From Symsagittifera roscoffensis (Eukaryota > Xenacoelomorpha > Acoela > Convolutidae), in contig NC_087068.1 of NCBI RefSeq assembly GCF_963678635.1, positions 21,729,029-21,793,028 on the forward strand: a stretch of 64,000 nt of DNA, given 5' to 3'. Below are positions 1-9,649 of this stretch, one piece after another. Position numbers and translations under genes: made by a program. How positions within the stretch are numbered: position 1 is the first letter of the stretch; each line of letters opens with the position of its first letter. Under the pieces are notes generated by a model. The model worked only from the letters and a program-made list of their open reading frames with translations, was not told the origin of the DNA and made no database searches.

Positions 1-194
1 CTCACAACTATCAAATGGACTTTTTTTAGAATTATGGGAGTTCAAAAATTGCTAATTTTCAAATTTGACTTAACCCAAATAATGTGTTATTAAATGCGAA
101 AGCTCTTTTTTCTTTTTCTCTCCACATTTTAAATTTGAGTTTTGGAGACTAAGTTAATGAGACTGATTTGGAGACTGTTATTAAGCAACGAAAA

Positions 195-330
195 TTTGAA
201 TAATCAAACCGTCGTGAACAAATTTGTTCTTCATATTTTGCTTGTAACACCCCGAGTTTGGCGATTGTACCGCAAAAAAGTAACCATTAAAATAAAAAAA
301 AATGGAAAACGGGGGTGGGAGGGGGATGGA
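195..330. repeat. Degraded fragment of family X MITE
   Basis: The stretch with GTGAACAAATTTG and TTCTTCATATTTTG resembles the interior of the better copies at 11960-12165 and 22838-23054. It runs into a G-rich segment like the X terminal region. No clean ends or target duplication are visible, so this is a weak call. Confidence 0.3.
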
Positions 331-439
331 AAAAAATCGGTGCGTCGAAAAAAAAATACATTTTTGTACTTCTTATTAGATATGGTAAAAAATTTCCAAT
401 AACAGTTGTTTTTTCTTATTTAAATTTTTTCCTGACACC

Positions 440-500
440 TGAAGAGCCAGTCGCCAAAATGCAGGGCGTTGTCCTGGTACGAGCAGTATTCTTCAATTTG
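440..500 (-). repeat. Remnant of a family Z end
   Basis: The segment around GGTACGAGCAGTATTC and GCAGGGCGTTGTCCTG resembles the terminal segment of family Z (GATACGAGCAGTCTTG beside a GGGCTTTGCCC mini-palindrome, as at 22095-22122). Only the end is recognisable and it is diverged. Confidence 0.3.
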
Positions 501-544
501 AAGCGGTAAATTAGCGCATTTTAGAGCTAATTCTTAATTAAAAT

Positions 545-860
545 TGAAAATCATGGGAAAGTCGCAACTAAACACGGGAAGTAAAATTAATATCTTACGA
601 GTTTCTTACACAGAAAACAAAGATAGCAAACGTGCGAAACGAACGTAAACACAAAAAAAAAACACTCTTTATGAAATTATAATTTGCCTAGTGTGTTTGT
701 GCCACCATCCCTCTGAACTCTGTGAACTCTGGATTGAGTTCGGGTAAGCGAGTCAAGTGCCGAGTTAAAACCAAAAAAGATTCAAAGAATTTCGAATTTG
801 CGTTTTTGTTTTTGGAATGAAAAACATATTTTTGATGATGCAATTAAAAACAATAATTAA
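545..860 (+). pseudogene. Decayed C-type lectin exon 1 with its upstream flank
   Basis: Bases about 690-860 align by eye with exon 1 of the lectin gene at 1487. Shared blocks include GTGTTTGTGCC, CTCTGAACTCTG, and GGAATGAAAAACA followed by TTTGATGATGC. Many substitutions and indels destroy the frame and no start codon survives. Upstream, AACTAAACACGGG near 570 resembles AACTAACCGCGGG before gene A, so the duplicated unit included promoter sequence. No matching exon 2 is seen before gene A; a MITE (964-1136) lies between. I read this as a dead third paralogue of the lectin family. Confidence 0.65.
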
Positions 861-963
861 TTAAGAAAACAAAAACTTTTACAATATTTTTTGAAAAGAA
901 GCCAAATTTTTTTTATAGTCTGTAAAATATCGATGCTTTGTGATCAAAATTGAAATTATATTT

Positions 964-1136
964 GGTTTTTTTCCTACCCTATCAATTTAATGGTGTAACA
1001 AAGAGTTTTACAAGGCTAAGTATGAACCCAAAATGTATTTGCTATGGCCATATTAGTATACAAGTCATTTTTCAAACCAATCGGACAATGTGAAAAAACA
1101 GATTGTAAAAAGTCGCAGGATGAAGGGGGAAGAGCC
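964..1136 (+). mobile_element. Family X MITE (hAT-like, diverged copy)
   Basis: It starts GGTTTTTTTCC and ends GGGGGAAGAGCC, the family X terminal pattern. The interior (ATGGCCATATTAGT, AATCGGACAATGTG) aligns with the copy at 36907-37101. It is more diverged than other copies and no target duplication can be read. It sits between the lectin pseudo-exon and gene A. Confidence 0.6.
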
Positions 1137-1404
1137 ATATATTCTATTTGTGATCTTTTGTAGAATATCGGGTTTTGAAAAAATAAATTCGGCAAAATAT
1201 ATTTTTTTTTTTGATGCAAATTGTTATCCAAAAAGTTTTCCCGACTTCGTAAGAAACAGTCGGAACATACAAGGCAATGACTTTTCCAAAAAAAAATCTT
1301 TTTTTAATTTTAACTCAAGACCTTTCTTAGCACCCCAAGAAACAATCAGAACATGCATCTCGTTAATTTTAGAAAAAAAAAATCATGGGGGGCTAGTAAC
1401 TAAC

Positions 1405-1423
1405 CGCGGGTAATATTTTACAT
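1405..1423 (+). promoter_or_regulatory. Shared promoter-proximal motif of lectin gene A
   Basis: CGCGGGTAATATTTTACAT lies 64-82 bases before the ATG. The same 19 bases, with one mismatch, lie before gene B (16240-16258, minus strand), and a decayed form precedes the pseudo-exon. Conservation by eye exceeds that of the surrounding flank. It could be a core promoter or first-exon element; the transcription start is not determinable here. Confidence 0.45.
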
Positions 1424-1486
1424 GAATTCATCTATATTTTTAGAAATTTAACGTTCACTTGAAACTTTTTTATTTAGGTTACCAAT

Positions 1487-2207
1487 ATGAACATACTTCC
1501 ACGATCCTTTTTGTGCGTTTGTGCCGTCACCCTCCTGAACTCTGAGCTGATTTCTGCCAATAGAATTGAATGCCGTCCGAAGTTTAAAAACTTTTTAGGA
1601 TTTCCCGATTTGTGTTTTCGATTCTGGAATGAAAAACACACATTTGATGATGCTTCAAAACTATGCAAGCTGCAGTGAGTAATTCAACCAAAATCTAAGT
1701 TTCTGGTGATAACTGAAAAATGATATATATCTATTTTTAAGGACAAAACAGTTAAAATAAACGCAAAAAAAGGCAAAATAACTGTTACAGAATATCTCAA
1801 AAAAACAGAAGAAAATAGCCTGTAAGAAGTCAATTTGAAAAAAAATTCACAAGCAGATTGATCCTTTTAATTTTAATGTCCCCGTATGCCATACAAACTA
1901 TAAATGTTTCAGTGCCTCGAAACTTTTTGAGCCGACCAGTCAAAAACAAGTTGAACGAGTGTTCAACTATTTGGAAAAGAATGAGATGAATAAAAAACCA
2001 TGGACTAGCTACCTTGAAGTGGAAGGAATTGCAGGGCGCGATAAATGGGAAAGCATCTATGGTGGAAACCATATGCCAAGAGACATGTGGGCCCCAAATC
2101 AACCCGATAACAGCAGAGGAAACGAAACTTGTACTCAAGTATTCCGTGGAGGACTGAACGACGTAAACTGTAGCGCCAAGGATCCAGTTTTATGCGTACA
2201 CACCTGA
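1487..2207 (+). CDS. Secreted C-type lectin-like protein A (two exons)
   Basis: The CDS joins 1487-1674 and 1913-2207 (188 + 295 nt, 160 residues). The intron of 238 bp has a GTGAGT donor and TTTCAG acceptor in phase 2. Residues 1-24 form a signal peptide, so the product should be secreted. The rest is one C-type lectin-like domain with six cysteines in long-form arrangement (29/43, 60/157, 136/149). The sugar and calcium site is largely present: QPD at 126-128, E134, and LND at 144-146 where the family usually has WND. QPD is associated in this family with galactose-type ligands, but specificity and calcium binding are not proven. An immune or adhesion role is typical of the family and is only inferred. 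The ATG is fixed by the signal peptide; a strong acceptor-like TTTTTATTTAG ends 9 nt before it. Gene B is a clear paralogue. Confidence 0.87.
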
Positions 2208-2212
2208 ATAAA
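2207..2212 (+). terminator. Poly(A) signal overlapping the stop codon of lectin A
   Basis: AATAAA begins on the last base of the TGA stop codon (2205-2207), which implies a very short 3' UTR. Gene B has AATAAA immediately after its stop. Confidence 0.6.
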
Positions 2213-2229
2213 TGATTCAAATGTCTCAA

Positions 2230-3430
2230 AAAATTGACATCTAAGATTAACCACTAGACAAAACTTTGACATATCTGGATTTGATTAAACAAGTGAATTT
2301 CAATTTAGATTTTCTGTTATCTCGAGTTTTTGCCATATGATTTTTATACTATGAAAAATATTGAAGGTGGCTCTTTTCCACTTGCTCCCCCCATTTATGG
2401 TTGGGGTGATTGTTTAATCAGTCAATTTTTGACTGTTTCACTAATTGGTTTTGATGGCCTGAAACGAACATATATGCAACCCTTAGGCGCCTTCCCCATA
2501 ATTTTCAAGTGAAAAATTGTAGAAATTATTAGCGCCATATGAAATAAATATCGGTTTCTCTGCAGAAAAACACAAAATTTTCATGATGAAAAAAACAATG
2601 AAAAAACGTTTTTTATTTTGCGCCATTTTATCTTGTTGTAAAAAAAATCTGCACTATAACCTCGAAAAAAAATATTTATGAAAAAAGATTAAGAAAAAGA
2701 AATAATTTTTTTTAAAAGCAAGAACAAAACCGATGATATGAAAACAATCTAGGACCGTTTTAATTCCATCTTGAACACAATTATGCCTGAAACTCCTGCC
2801 TAGAAATGATTATTTCACTCGTGGTTATCATATCAATAAATTGGCCAGTTTGGAATAATAAACGTGAATGAAATTTCCATTTTTTCCTCGGCGTATAGCA
2901 AATGCCGCGAATTAACCAACCTCAGAAGTAACACTATTTTTAGGATTTTTTAAAAATGTTATCAGTGCATATCAAGTTTTGCGAAATATTGCGAAGTAAC
3001 TCAGATCAGAAACAAAACGAATCTAGTTGTTTTTAAAACTTTTCATCAGCGCATGACAAATGCGGCAAATAAACCTAGCTTCGACAATCTTTTTGTAGAA
3101 AGTTATAGGTCAGAATTTCCGCTTTCATGCACAGTTTGGAAAGTTTGCTAGAACAAAAACGCATGTTTTCGGCGCGCTGCCTCCTTGAAACATTATCATT
3201 TTTGGCTTGATCAGCCGAAAAATGATGTCGTAAAATATTACCAAAGGAAGAAAACTTTGGTTGGTGAGGAATTCACATCCCTGAAAGAAAGAACAAAAGA
3301 ATAAACCCCCAAATCCGCCCCTGCAACCACAAAAATCTCCAAAATCATTTCAGAAAAACTATGTTACTATGATTGCAATGAAATCCTGTTTTCCCTTTTG
3401 AGATATATTTGCAGCAGACTTATTTTAATC
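2230..3430. other. Intergenic, AT-rich, no gene recognised
   Basis: Short open frames here have no recognisable motif and biased A/T composition. Two diverged blocks (near 2893 and 3048) share a pattern of GCAAATGCCGCGAATTAACC against ACAAATGCGGCAAATAAACC, suggesting an old repeat of roughly 155-bp period. Nothing else is supported. Confidence 0.5.
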
Positions 3431-4270
3431 TGAAAATCATTTGAAAATATTTCGTCAACGTTTTAAACAGAGGCAACCTAATTTTGAACGAATCAAGGAG
3501 AGATCTGGAAATTGTTGTTGTTAAATACTAGCATGAAATAATCAGAAAAAAATCATGATTTCTAAGCTTTTGTTTCACTACCCGCTGTTTGAGCTTGTTT
3601 GAGGTAATGTTAGAAGTCTTACAAACAGTGAAAGTTTTAATTAACAAATTTCAATCGCTTTTTCCAATTATACGCAACCTCGTATAAAAAACAACAGAGC
3701 CGTAATTTTGTTTAGGTCATGTGGGAAGGGGACGGTAGAAGGACGGCAAAATGTTTTAATAAATTTCCAGTGTGTTTATTGAAAACAAGTAAATTTTTTT
3801 TCTAATTTGACACCGAGACAAACTTTTTTATAACATGTTAACAAAAGTTATGTTCAAAATTGGATGTATATTCAGCAGATGAAAAATAAATCTGCAGCAA
3901 ATAGTTCTCCACAAGATCTCCTCTTTTTTTTATCTGAAAATCAATTGAAAATATTGTCAATGTTATAAACAGAGGCAATGTTTTATTGAACAAATCAAGG
4001 AGCGATTTGGAAAATGTTGAAGTTAAACACAATCTTGAGAAAAAAAAGCAATCTTATTTTTATCTGAAAATCAATTGAAAACATATTGTCAATGTTATAA
4101 ACAGAGGCAATGTTACATTGAACGAATCAAGGAGAGATCTGGAAACTCTTGATGTTAAACACAATCTCGAGAAAAAACGCAAAATTTCTAGTATACAACA
4201 CTTTTGTAGCACTATCCGCTCTCTGAGTCTGTTTGTGGCGGTGTTAGAAGTCTTCCAACCAAAGAAAAAA
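3430..4270 (+). repeat. Diverged tandem repeat built on an AAACAGAGGCAA motif
   Basis: Three units begin near 3437, 3941 and 4071 with TGAAAATATTG-like sequence followed by AAACAGAGGCAA, GAACGAATCAAGGAG and TCTGGAAA. The last two are about 131 bases apart. The first and last units continue into a shared GAGCTTGTTTG / GTTAGAAGTCTT segment (about 3590-3625 and 4230-4256). Confidence 0.65.
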
Positions 4271-4422
4271 ATTATAGTTTTTTCACAGAGAAATTATTAG
4301 GAGCCAAAAAACAACTAGTTCATTTTTCAGATGTTTGAAACCAGCCAAAACTATAATAAAATCTTTGTTGAAAACCCCTTAGGAAGAGAGGAACGCCATG
4401 AATACAAAGCATAAGACATATT

Positions 4423-4624
4423 CATTACGAGGCCAAACTGTGCACTGGGTAGGCGCACAATTTTGTGTCTGTATGTTCCTGGATTCTAGAGACAAATCTT
4501 TAAACATGTTAAAGTTATGTCGGAACGATCAAAGGAAAGTAAAGAACAAAAGAAGAACAAAAAAAAAGTCCTTGTTGCGGAATCCGCTTACAATGCACAA
4601 AATACACAGTTTGGCCTCGTAATG
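4423..4624 (+). mobile_element. Family B MITE, copy 1 (20-bp perfect TIR)
   Basis: The ends CATTACGAGGCCAAACTGTG and its exact reverse complement CACAGTTTGGCCTCGTAATG define a 202-bp element with no coding capacity. Copies lie at 5454-5649 and 14322-14526. Flanks are T-rich and the target duplication cannot be fixed from this copy. Confidence 0.8.
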
Positions 4625-5453
4625 TTTTTAGCGCCATTCATACTCTGGATATTACAACAAAATTCATTTAATCCCTTAATGTCGGGATAATTGATGTCCT
4701 GAGTTTAGAATGCAGTTCCATCGAACGAAAGAAAAATTTACACCAGGAAAATTTTAGACATTCCGTCTGCTCATGTTCTCGGCTAAAACTAGTGGCTACC
4801 AAACTTGAGCATTACTAAGTTAGGTCGCCAAATGAATTTTAGAAAAAAACTTGGATACTTTGTTAGTTCAATTTGAAAAGAAAAGTTTTTACACAACAGA
4901 ATTTTATACAGAAAATACGTCAGGATGATAAAACGTCCACTGTACCCTGAAAATTCCACAGCTTCAAAAACTGAGATTTTGATAAAACTAAATAACTCAA
5001 ATCAAAGTCGGATTGTTCGTCAGGCTTTAGCCATTTTTTCACGTGGATTGAGAAAAAAAAACAATTTATGTTCCAATATAAAATTTTGAAGCGGTTTGTA
5101 TTACAGTTTTATAAAAAACATCAAAAAAATAGATGCTTAGGGGGATAGTCTATGGTGGCCAATTGAGAGAAGTGGATTTATACGGCTAACCCCATCTGTT
5201 ACTTAAGGTCTCGAGTCTAAGAGACAAACACTTGGAAGAAGTTTGAGAGTGCACGAGCCAAGATTATCAATATACCACCATGAAATGTTCACTAAATTGT
5301 ACATGCCACGTAAGCTTGATCTCAGCAAAGGATAATTAATCATTTTTAGACTCTTTTATGTTCTTTATTTACCGGTTGATTACAATTTGTACTGGTTGAA
5401 TTAAGTGTTTAAACGTGTTCCTTGGCCATTTAAAAGTTGCATCGAGCACGCTA

Positions 5454-5649
5454 CATTACGACATGAAATTGTGTACTTTTGAATTGCAAGCGGATTCGGC
5501 AATAAGGACGCTCTCTATGATCTTTTTTTTCTTTCGTTTTCTTTATCGTTCCGACAACAGTTTGACATAAATAAAGACTTATCTCTGGATTCAGAGCCAT
5601 ACACACATCAAGTGTGCGCCTATCCAGTGCGCAGTTTAGCTTCGTAATG
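5454..5649 (-). mobile_element. Family B MITE, copy 2 (inverted, older)
   Basis: It is the reverse complement of the 4423 copy with many substitutions: CATTACGACATG at one end, AGCTTCGTAATG at the other, and the shared interior GCGCCTATCCAGTGCG. It is flanked by TA on both sides (CTA before, TAG after), consistent with a TA target. Confidence 0.7.
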
Positions 5650-6043
5650 TAGCTCGAAACTACGGTACTTATCGGTGAGATAAACTCTAAGCTGCTTGAT
5701 AGATGTTATAAAGCAAATAGCTTAGTCCCAGACTAGTTATCTAGCGGCAATATGAGATAAAAAGGACATGCGAACTAAGAGAGGAACAGTGAAAGAGTGT
5801 GCGTGACAGTGAAAAGGTGATGGGAACAGTAAACCGTACCAAACCCTAAGTATCTCACATGAGTTCCCCTAGCGAGAAATTTCTTTATTTCTGACCTGAA
5901 CTACTTTGTATCTAATCTATTTTCTGGTCAGAAATTCTTTTTGAAATGTTTAAATAAAGCATGGATTTTCTTTAAATACTTTATTTCTTATCCTAATTCT
6001 GATCAGAAATTAGCTAAATCTAGGCTATTTCTAGCTAGAAAAA

Positions 6044-6117
6044 AGTCTCCTGGTGGTGCCCGAACCCGCGCCCTTGCGATTGCTATACATTTGCTCTATC
6101 CACTAGGCTACAGCCCT
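6044..6117 (-). repeat. tRNA-derived sequence, probable SINE head
   Basis: On the minus strand TAGCCTAGTGGATAGAGC is a good A box and GGTTCGGGCAC is a partial B box, 31 nt apart. The T-stem does not pair and no complete cloverleaf closes, so a working tRNA is unlikely. A T-run follows (TTTTTT near 6043), which would act as a Pol III terminator. A/T-rich sequence down to about 5870 may be the body of a SINE. Confidence 0.45.
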
Positions 6118-6357
6118 TGATAGAGTTACCACGTTTTAGGAGAATAACAATGTTATAACAAGTGTACGTTTGCATTGTATTCGCTACTGCTATTGTGTAT
6201 ACTCGAAGCATGTTTATCTCGTTGCGGTTGAGCAGTTAACTGATTTCTGGTTGTTTCTTTCTAAAAACTGTTTGTTCCTAAACTAGAAAAGAAATAGATC
6301 ACTTCTGCGCGGAAAATACGAGAAAACTAGGCTAAATAATTTACATCGAAGTTCTAT

Positions 6358-7316
6358 CTACCCGGGATGACCGAAACTTCTTATCATACAATTCCCATAT
6401 ATGAGAAACTTCTTGTCATACAACTCCATACAATGCCATACGTACAGAACATTGAATGAAATCTCTATGATAAACATTTTTCCATAAATGAAAATTGTAT
6501 GATAGGTGTTTTTCCATAAACCAAAAATTTTGATTCATTCTTTCTAAATTTAGTTTCTGAAAATTTTTTTGGTTGTGCTTGCAACCGAACACAAGTGACA
6601 AAGACCTTGGTTACTCAAAGGACCAAAGGTTGGACGGTCTTGCATTTACAATGCATAGAAAACGACCTGGTTGCGGCTGTTTTTCACAAATGATATAACA
6701 AAAGTAACAAACTTTTAATTTTTGGCAAAAATTTTTAATGGTGATTTTTTTAAATTTTTGAATTTTCAAATTATCAGACAATGATCAAGGCATATATAAA
6801 CACCCCATACAAAAAAAAATAGGAATTTTCAGCGTTTTTGAAGAAAAAAAATTAATTCAAAAGAAAATAAAAGCCAATATTATCGTAACCAGGACTACGT
6901 TATGCACACAAAAAATTAAATTTTGCATGCACAATTTTTTTTTTGAAAAATGTTAGTTTGCGTACGAAACTCGATTTGCGGTTGAAAAAAGCAAAAAATT
7001 TTTGGGCCAAATTTTCAAAATTACTTGAAAAATTTTTGTTTCGTCATCAAAAAAATGCCAGTCATACAATTTATATATGGGAATTGTATGATAAGCATTT
7101 TTTTCAAAAAACGAAAACCAGATTTCAAAAAACGAAAACCGGTTTTTTTTACCAGATTGTTTTATTAGAATCAAACAGCCACATAAATAAGTTTATATCT
7201 TTTTTCAACCATTTTTAGAAATTGTATGAAAATTGTTTGACAAGCATTTTTCCACACACTTGATGTATGGAATTGTATGATAAGCATTTTCGGTGTATGG
7301 AGGTCAACCCGGGTAG
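6358..7316. mobile_element. Family C element, complete copy with CCCGGG termini
   Basis: The ends read CTACCCGGGATGACC and GGTCAACCCGGGTAG, flanked by TA on both sides as expected for a Tc1/mariner-type TA target. Inside, TTATCATACAATTCCC-type blocks recur in both orientations near the ends and in the middle (7060-7100). There is no transposase-like frame. A partial copy lies at 12375-12830 and the arms of the 18.4-19.1 kb palindrome carry the same sequence. Confidence 0.7.
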
Positions 7317-7685
7317 AAAAACAGCTTCCGTTCGGTACGGGTTTAGAATGAGAGATTGGCAGCTTTTGATGGTTTGTGTAAGTAGCAGGATACTTTGTAA
7401 GGATTACTTGAGAGCTTTAAAAAATTTGTGTCTCTAACATAAGATCTTGTAAAATTTCTGATAATGGGTCATTACATAAAGTCTAAAAGACATTGAGCAC
7501 AAATTGCTACTCAGCTGAATGGCTGGATCTTCTTGCTAAGATGGGTAAACTTGTTTTTTATTTATTTTTAATTAAATCTAGTTCGGTCTTTGACTTTTGT
7601 TAAGTTTTCATTGTTTTGAGCATAATTGTTGTTACTTTTTGTATCATCGATTATCATCGTTGACTGATTGTTTGCAGGTAACCTC

Positions 7686-8784
7686 TTAGAAGAATCTCTT
7701 GAGTTTCCACAGCCGTCTGTCGAGAACTTGCACATGTTTCCATGATATCGAGTTCGTTATATGTCGCGGGTGAAACAATCCAGATGGCAGGTTCACAGTT
7801 AAGCGCTCAAGAAGGAAATGCATGTTTGTGAGGTTCTGAATCCATCGAGCTATAACAGGACGTCTGTCAGGGGAGAGATTACATAACTGCTTCCCTTTTG
7901 CATGCGAATACTGACAAAGTAACGTAGTTGACAGTGAGTGATCCAATTACCTATTAGAAGTAGTTTTGGAAATCTTTACCAAGGTTTCACCCAATGATCC
8001 TCCAAAGTGTGATGTTGGTTTATGTTAGTTGATTTTTGAACTGTTTCGGTTCTCGGAACTGCTGGAGAAGGTGCTCAAATTCCATATTGAATCCAACGAA
8101 ACACTTGTCCAATTGTATTTGGTTGAGATTTTTTAAGCGATGAAATTTCGAAGAGATTGAAGAATGCTGTAGCAGATTTCAATGAGTACATTACGTGTAG
8201 CGGGTGGATGAAAAGCAAAACAAATCTTTTAGAACGAAACTTCTTTGTTCTTGGTGGCGATATATCAAATGAAGTCCGCTTCTGTCATTAGGATAGGGTA
8301 ATTGTTTTCCATTAGGATAGGGTAATCTCGCTATAGGCAAGTCGTCCATTAGAGGAATATTTGGTGCTTGGCGTAGTGGGCACCTTGATAGTAGCTGTAG
8401 GATAATTTTTTCAGTGTTCAAAAGTCTTTGCGTAGGATGCTGCGGCTGTATTCCAATCCACAAAGTTTACAGGTGTCGTGAATTTGATGTTGAAAGAGTC
8501 GAAAAATTTGTTTCTATGCGTCCAGTTTTACCGGTTTCCTGTTGTAGTGAAGAGTTATTGCTTTGCTGAGTCGTCCTTTGGTTCTTTGAGGTTTGAACTG
8601 AGTGTTTGTATTTAGATGCGGGCGGGAATTGTGCGTATTTCCGAAAAGTGTCAGTAGTAGATGTTGAGGCGGCTAAATTGGGGGGGGGGGGGGGGGGGCG
8701 GGGTGGTGGAGGAGGTTGGAGATTCCCTAGAGAATCCGGTCTCCTAGCTATGTAATAACAATGTATTAGGATAGGGAATACCAA
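7686..8784 (-). other. Possible decayed coding region, unrecognised
   Basis: Minus-strand open stretches lie at 8784-8467, 8463-8191 (same frame, one stop between) and 7946-7686 (another frame). Composition here is less A/T-biased than around it. A C-x2-C pair occurs in a second frame near 8470. A 15-base direct repeat (TTAGGATAGGGTAAT) appears twice at 8287-8326 and a variant recurs at 8765. A G-run of about 18 bases near 8681 creates a proline run that is not meaningful. I recognise no domain; it may be a dead transposon gene or non-coding. Confidence 0.22.
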
Positions 8785-9208
8785 TGGTAAGGTCTCAGTG
8801 TGATGAAAACATAATGGTAAGAAAAACGAATTTTTTTGGTTTTTGTGTGGAAATGTCTAGTTTTTTTGCAGCTAAAATTTGATTGGTCACGACTGTAATC
8901 CAAATAAGGAAAACTAATTCTGATTGGTTGAACCTACACATTGGAGTTGAAGGTACACCTCTCTCTTAACTAAAACTCATTTTATTTTCAAATTAACTTC
9001 CGTCAACTATCTCCCTCTCAACTGTAAATCTTGTTTTTACTCTGTATCTTTTTCTCCTCAACTTATTGCTCAAAATGATCTTCTCAGTGCAAAACAGCAA
9101 GCTTATGTACTCTGTAGAACTTTCACCTGATCTAGTACAAATTCAATACGAGAAATAGTCTCTGGAGTATTTTTGGCCCGAATGGACATCCCAATCCAAG
9201 TCTGAGAC

Positions 9209-9481
9209 ATGGTGGAGGTGATGCGAAGAGATATCAACGAACATCATATGACGCAAGTACCCATGACAGAGAACCAACTTGGAGAAATGCAAATGATGAA
9301 GGAAGTGGCTGAGCATGTAGGAATGAACTACCCCGAAACTCCGGACTCTAGATATGTGGCTCAACCATTCGACGATATCCTCTTTCCTTGGGAAGAGGGA
9401 TCTGTGGACAACACAATTACCATCGAAGACGATGAGGGGTTTTCTCTCCAGTCAGCGTACCACCAAGACAACCACTGGTGA
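9209..9481 (+). CDS. Short acidic, methionine-rich ORF of unknown function
   Basis: ATG at 9209 opens 90 codons. The product is rich in Met, Glu, Asp and His, with an N-terminal MVEVMRRDINEHH and an acidic middle (DDILFPWEEGS). Codon choice looks more varied than in the surrounding A/T-rich DNA. A second open stretch with its own ATG at 9075 ends at 9158 in another frame just upstream, so this may be the tail of a frameshifted or spliced gene. AATAAA near 9631 could be its poly(A) signal. There is no signal peptide, membrane segment or known motif. Confidence 0.35.
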   Translation: MVEVMRRDINEHHMTQVPMTENQLGEMQMMKEVAEHVGMNYPETPDSRYVAQPFDDILFPWEEGSVDNTITIEDDEGFSLQSAYHQDNHW

Positions 9482-9649
9482 TGGAGGCAAGACCAGCTAT
9501 GCGCTCCATTGACAACTTGCAAAACTCTTCAGCTGCTCGACAGCTCTTTGACTTGTAAATATTTAAGTTGCTGTCTTGTGTTTTGTAATTTAATTTATTC
9601 GCATTTGGTGGTTTTTTTTTAAAGAGATAGGAATAAAAAGATAAGGTCA

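Noticed and set aside
6044-6117. A functional tRNA gene
   Set aside because: The T-stem and acceptor stem do not pair, and the second half of the B box is degenerate. A tRNA-derived repeat fits better.
8680-8702. Proline-rich protein segment encoded opposite the G run
   Set aside because: The G homopolymer creates the proline codons. Run length is unreliable and the frame around it is unsupported.
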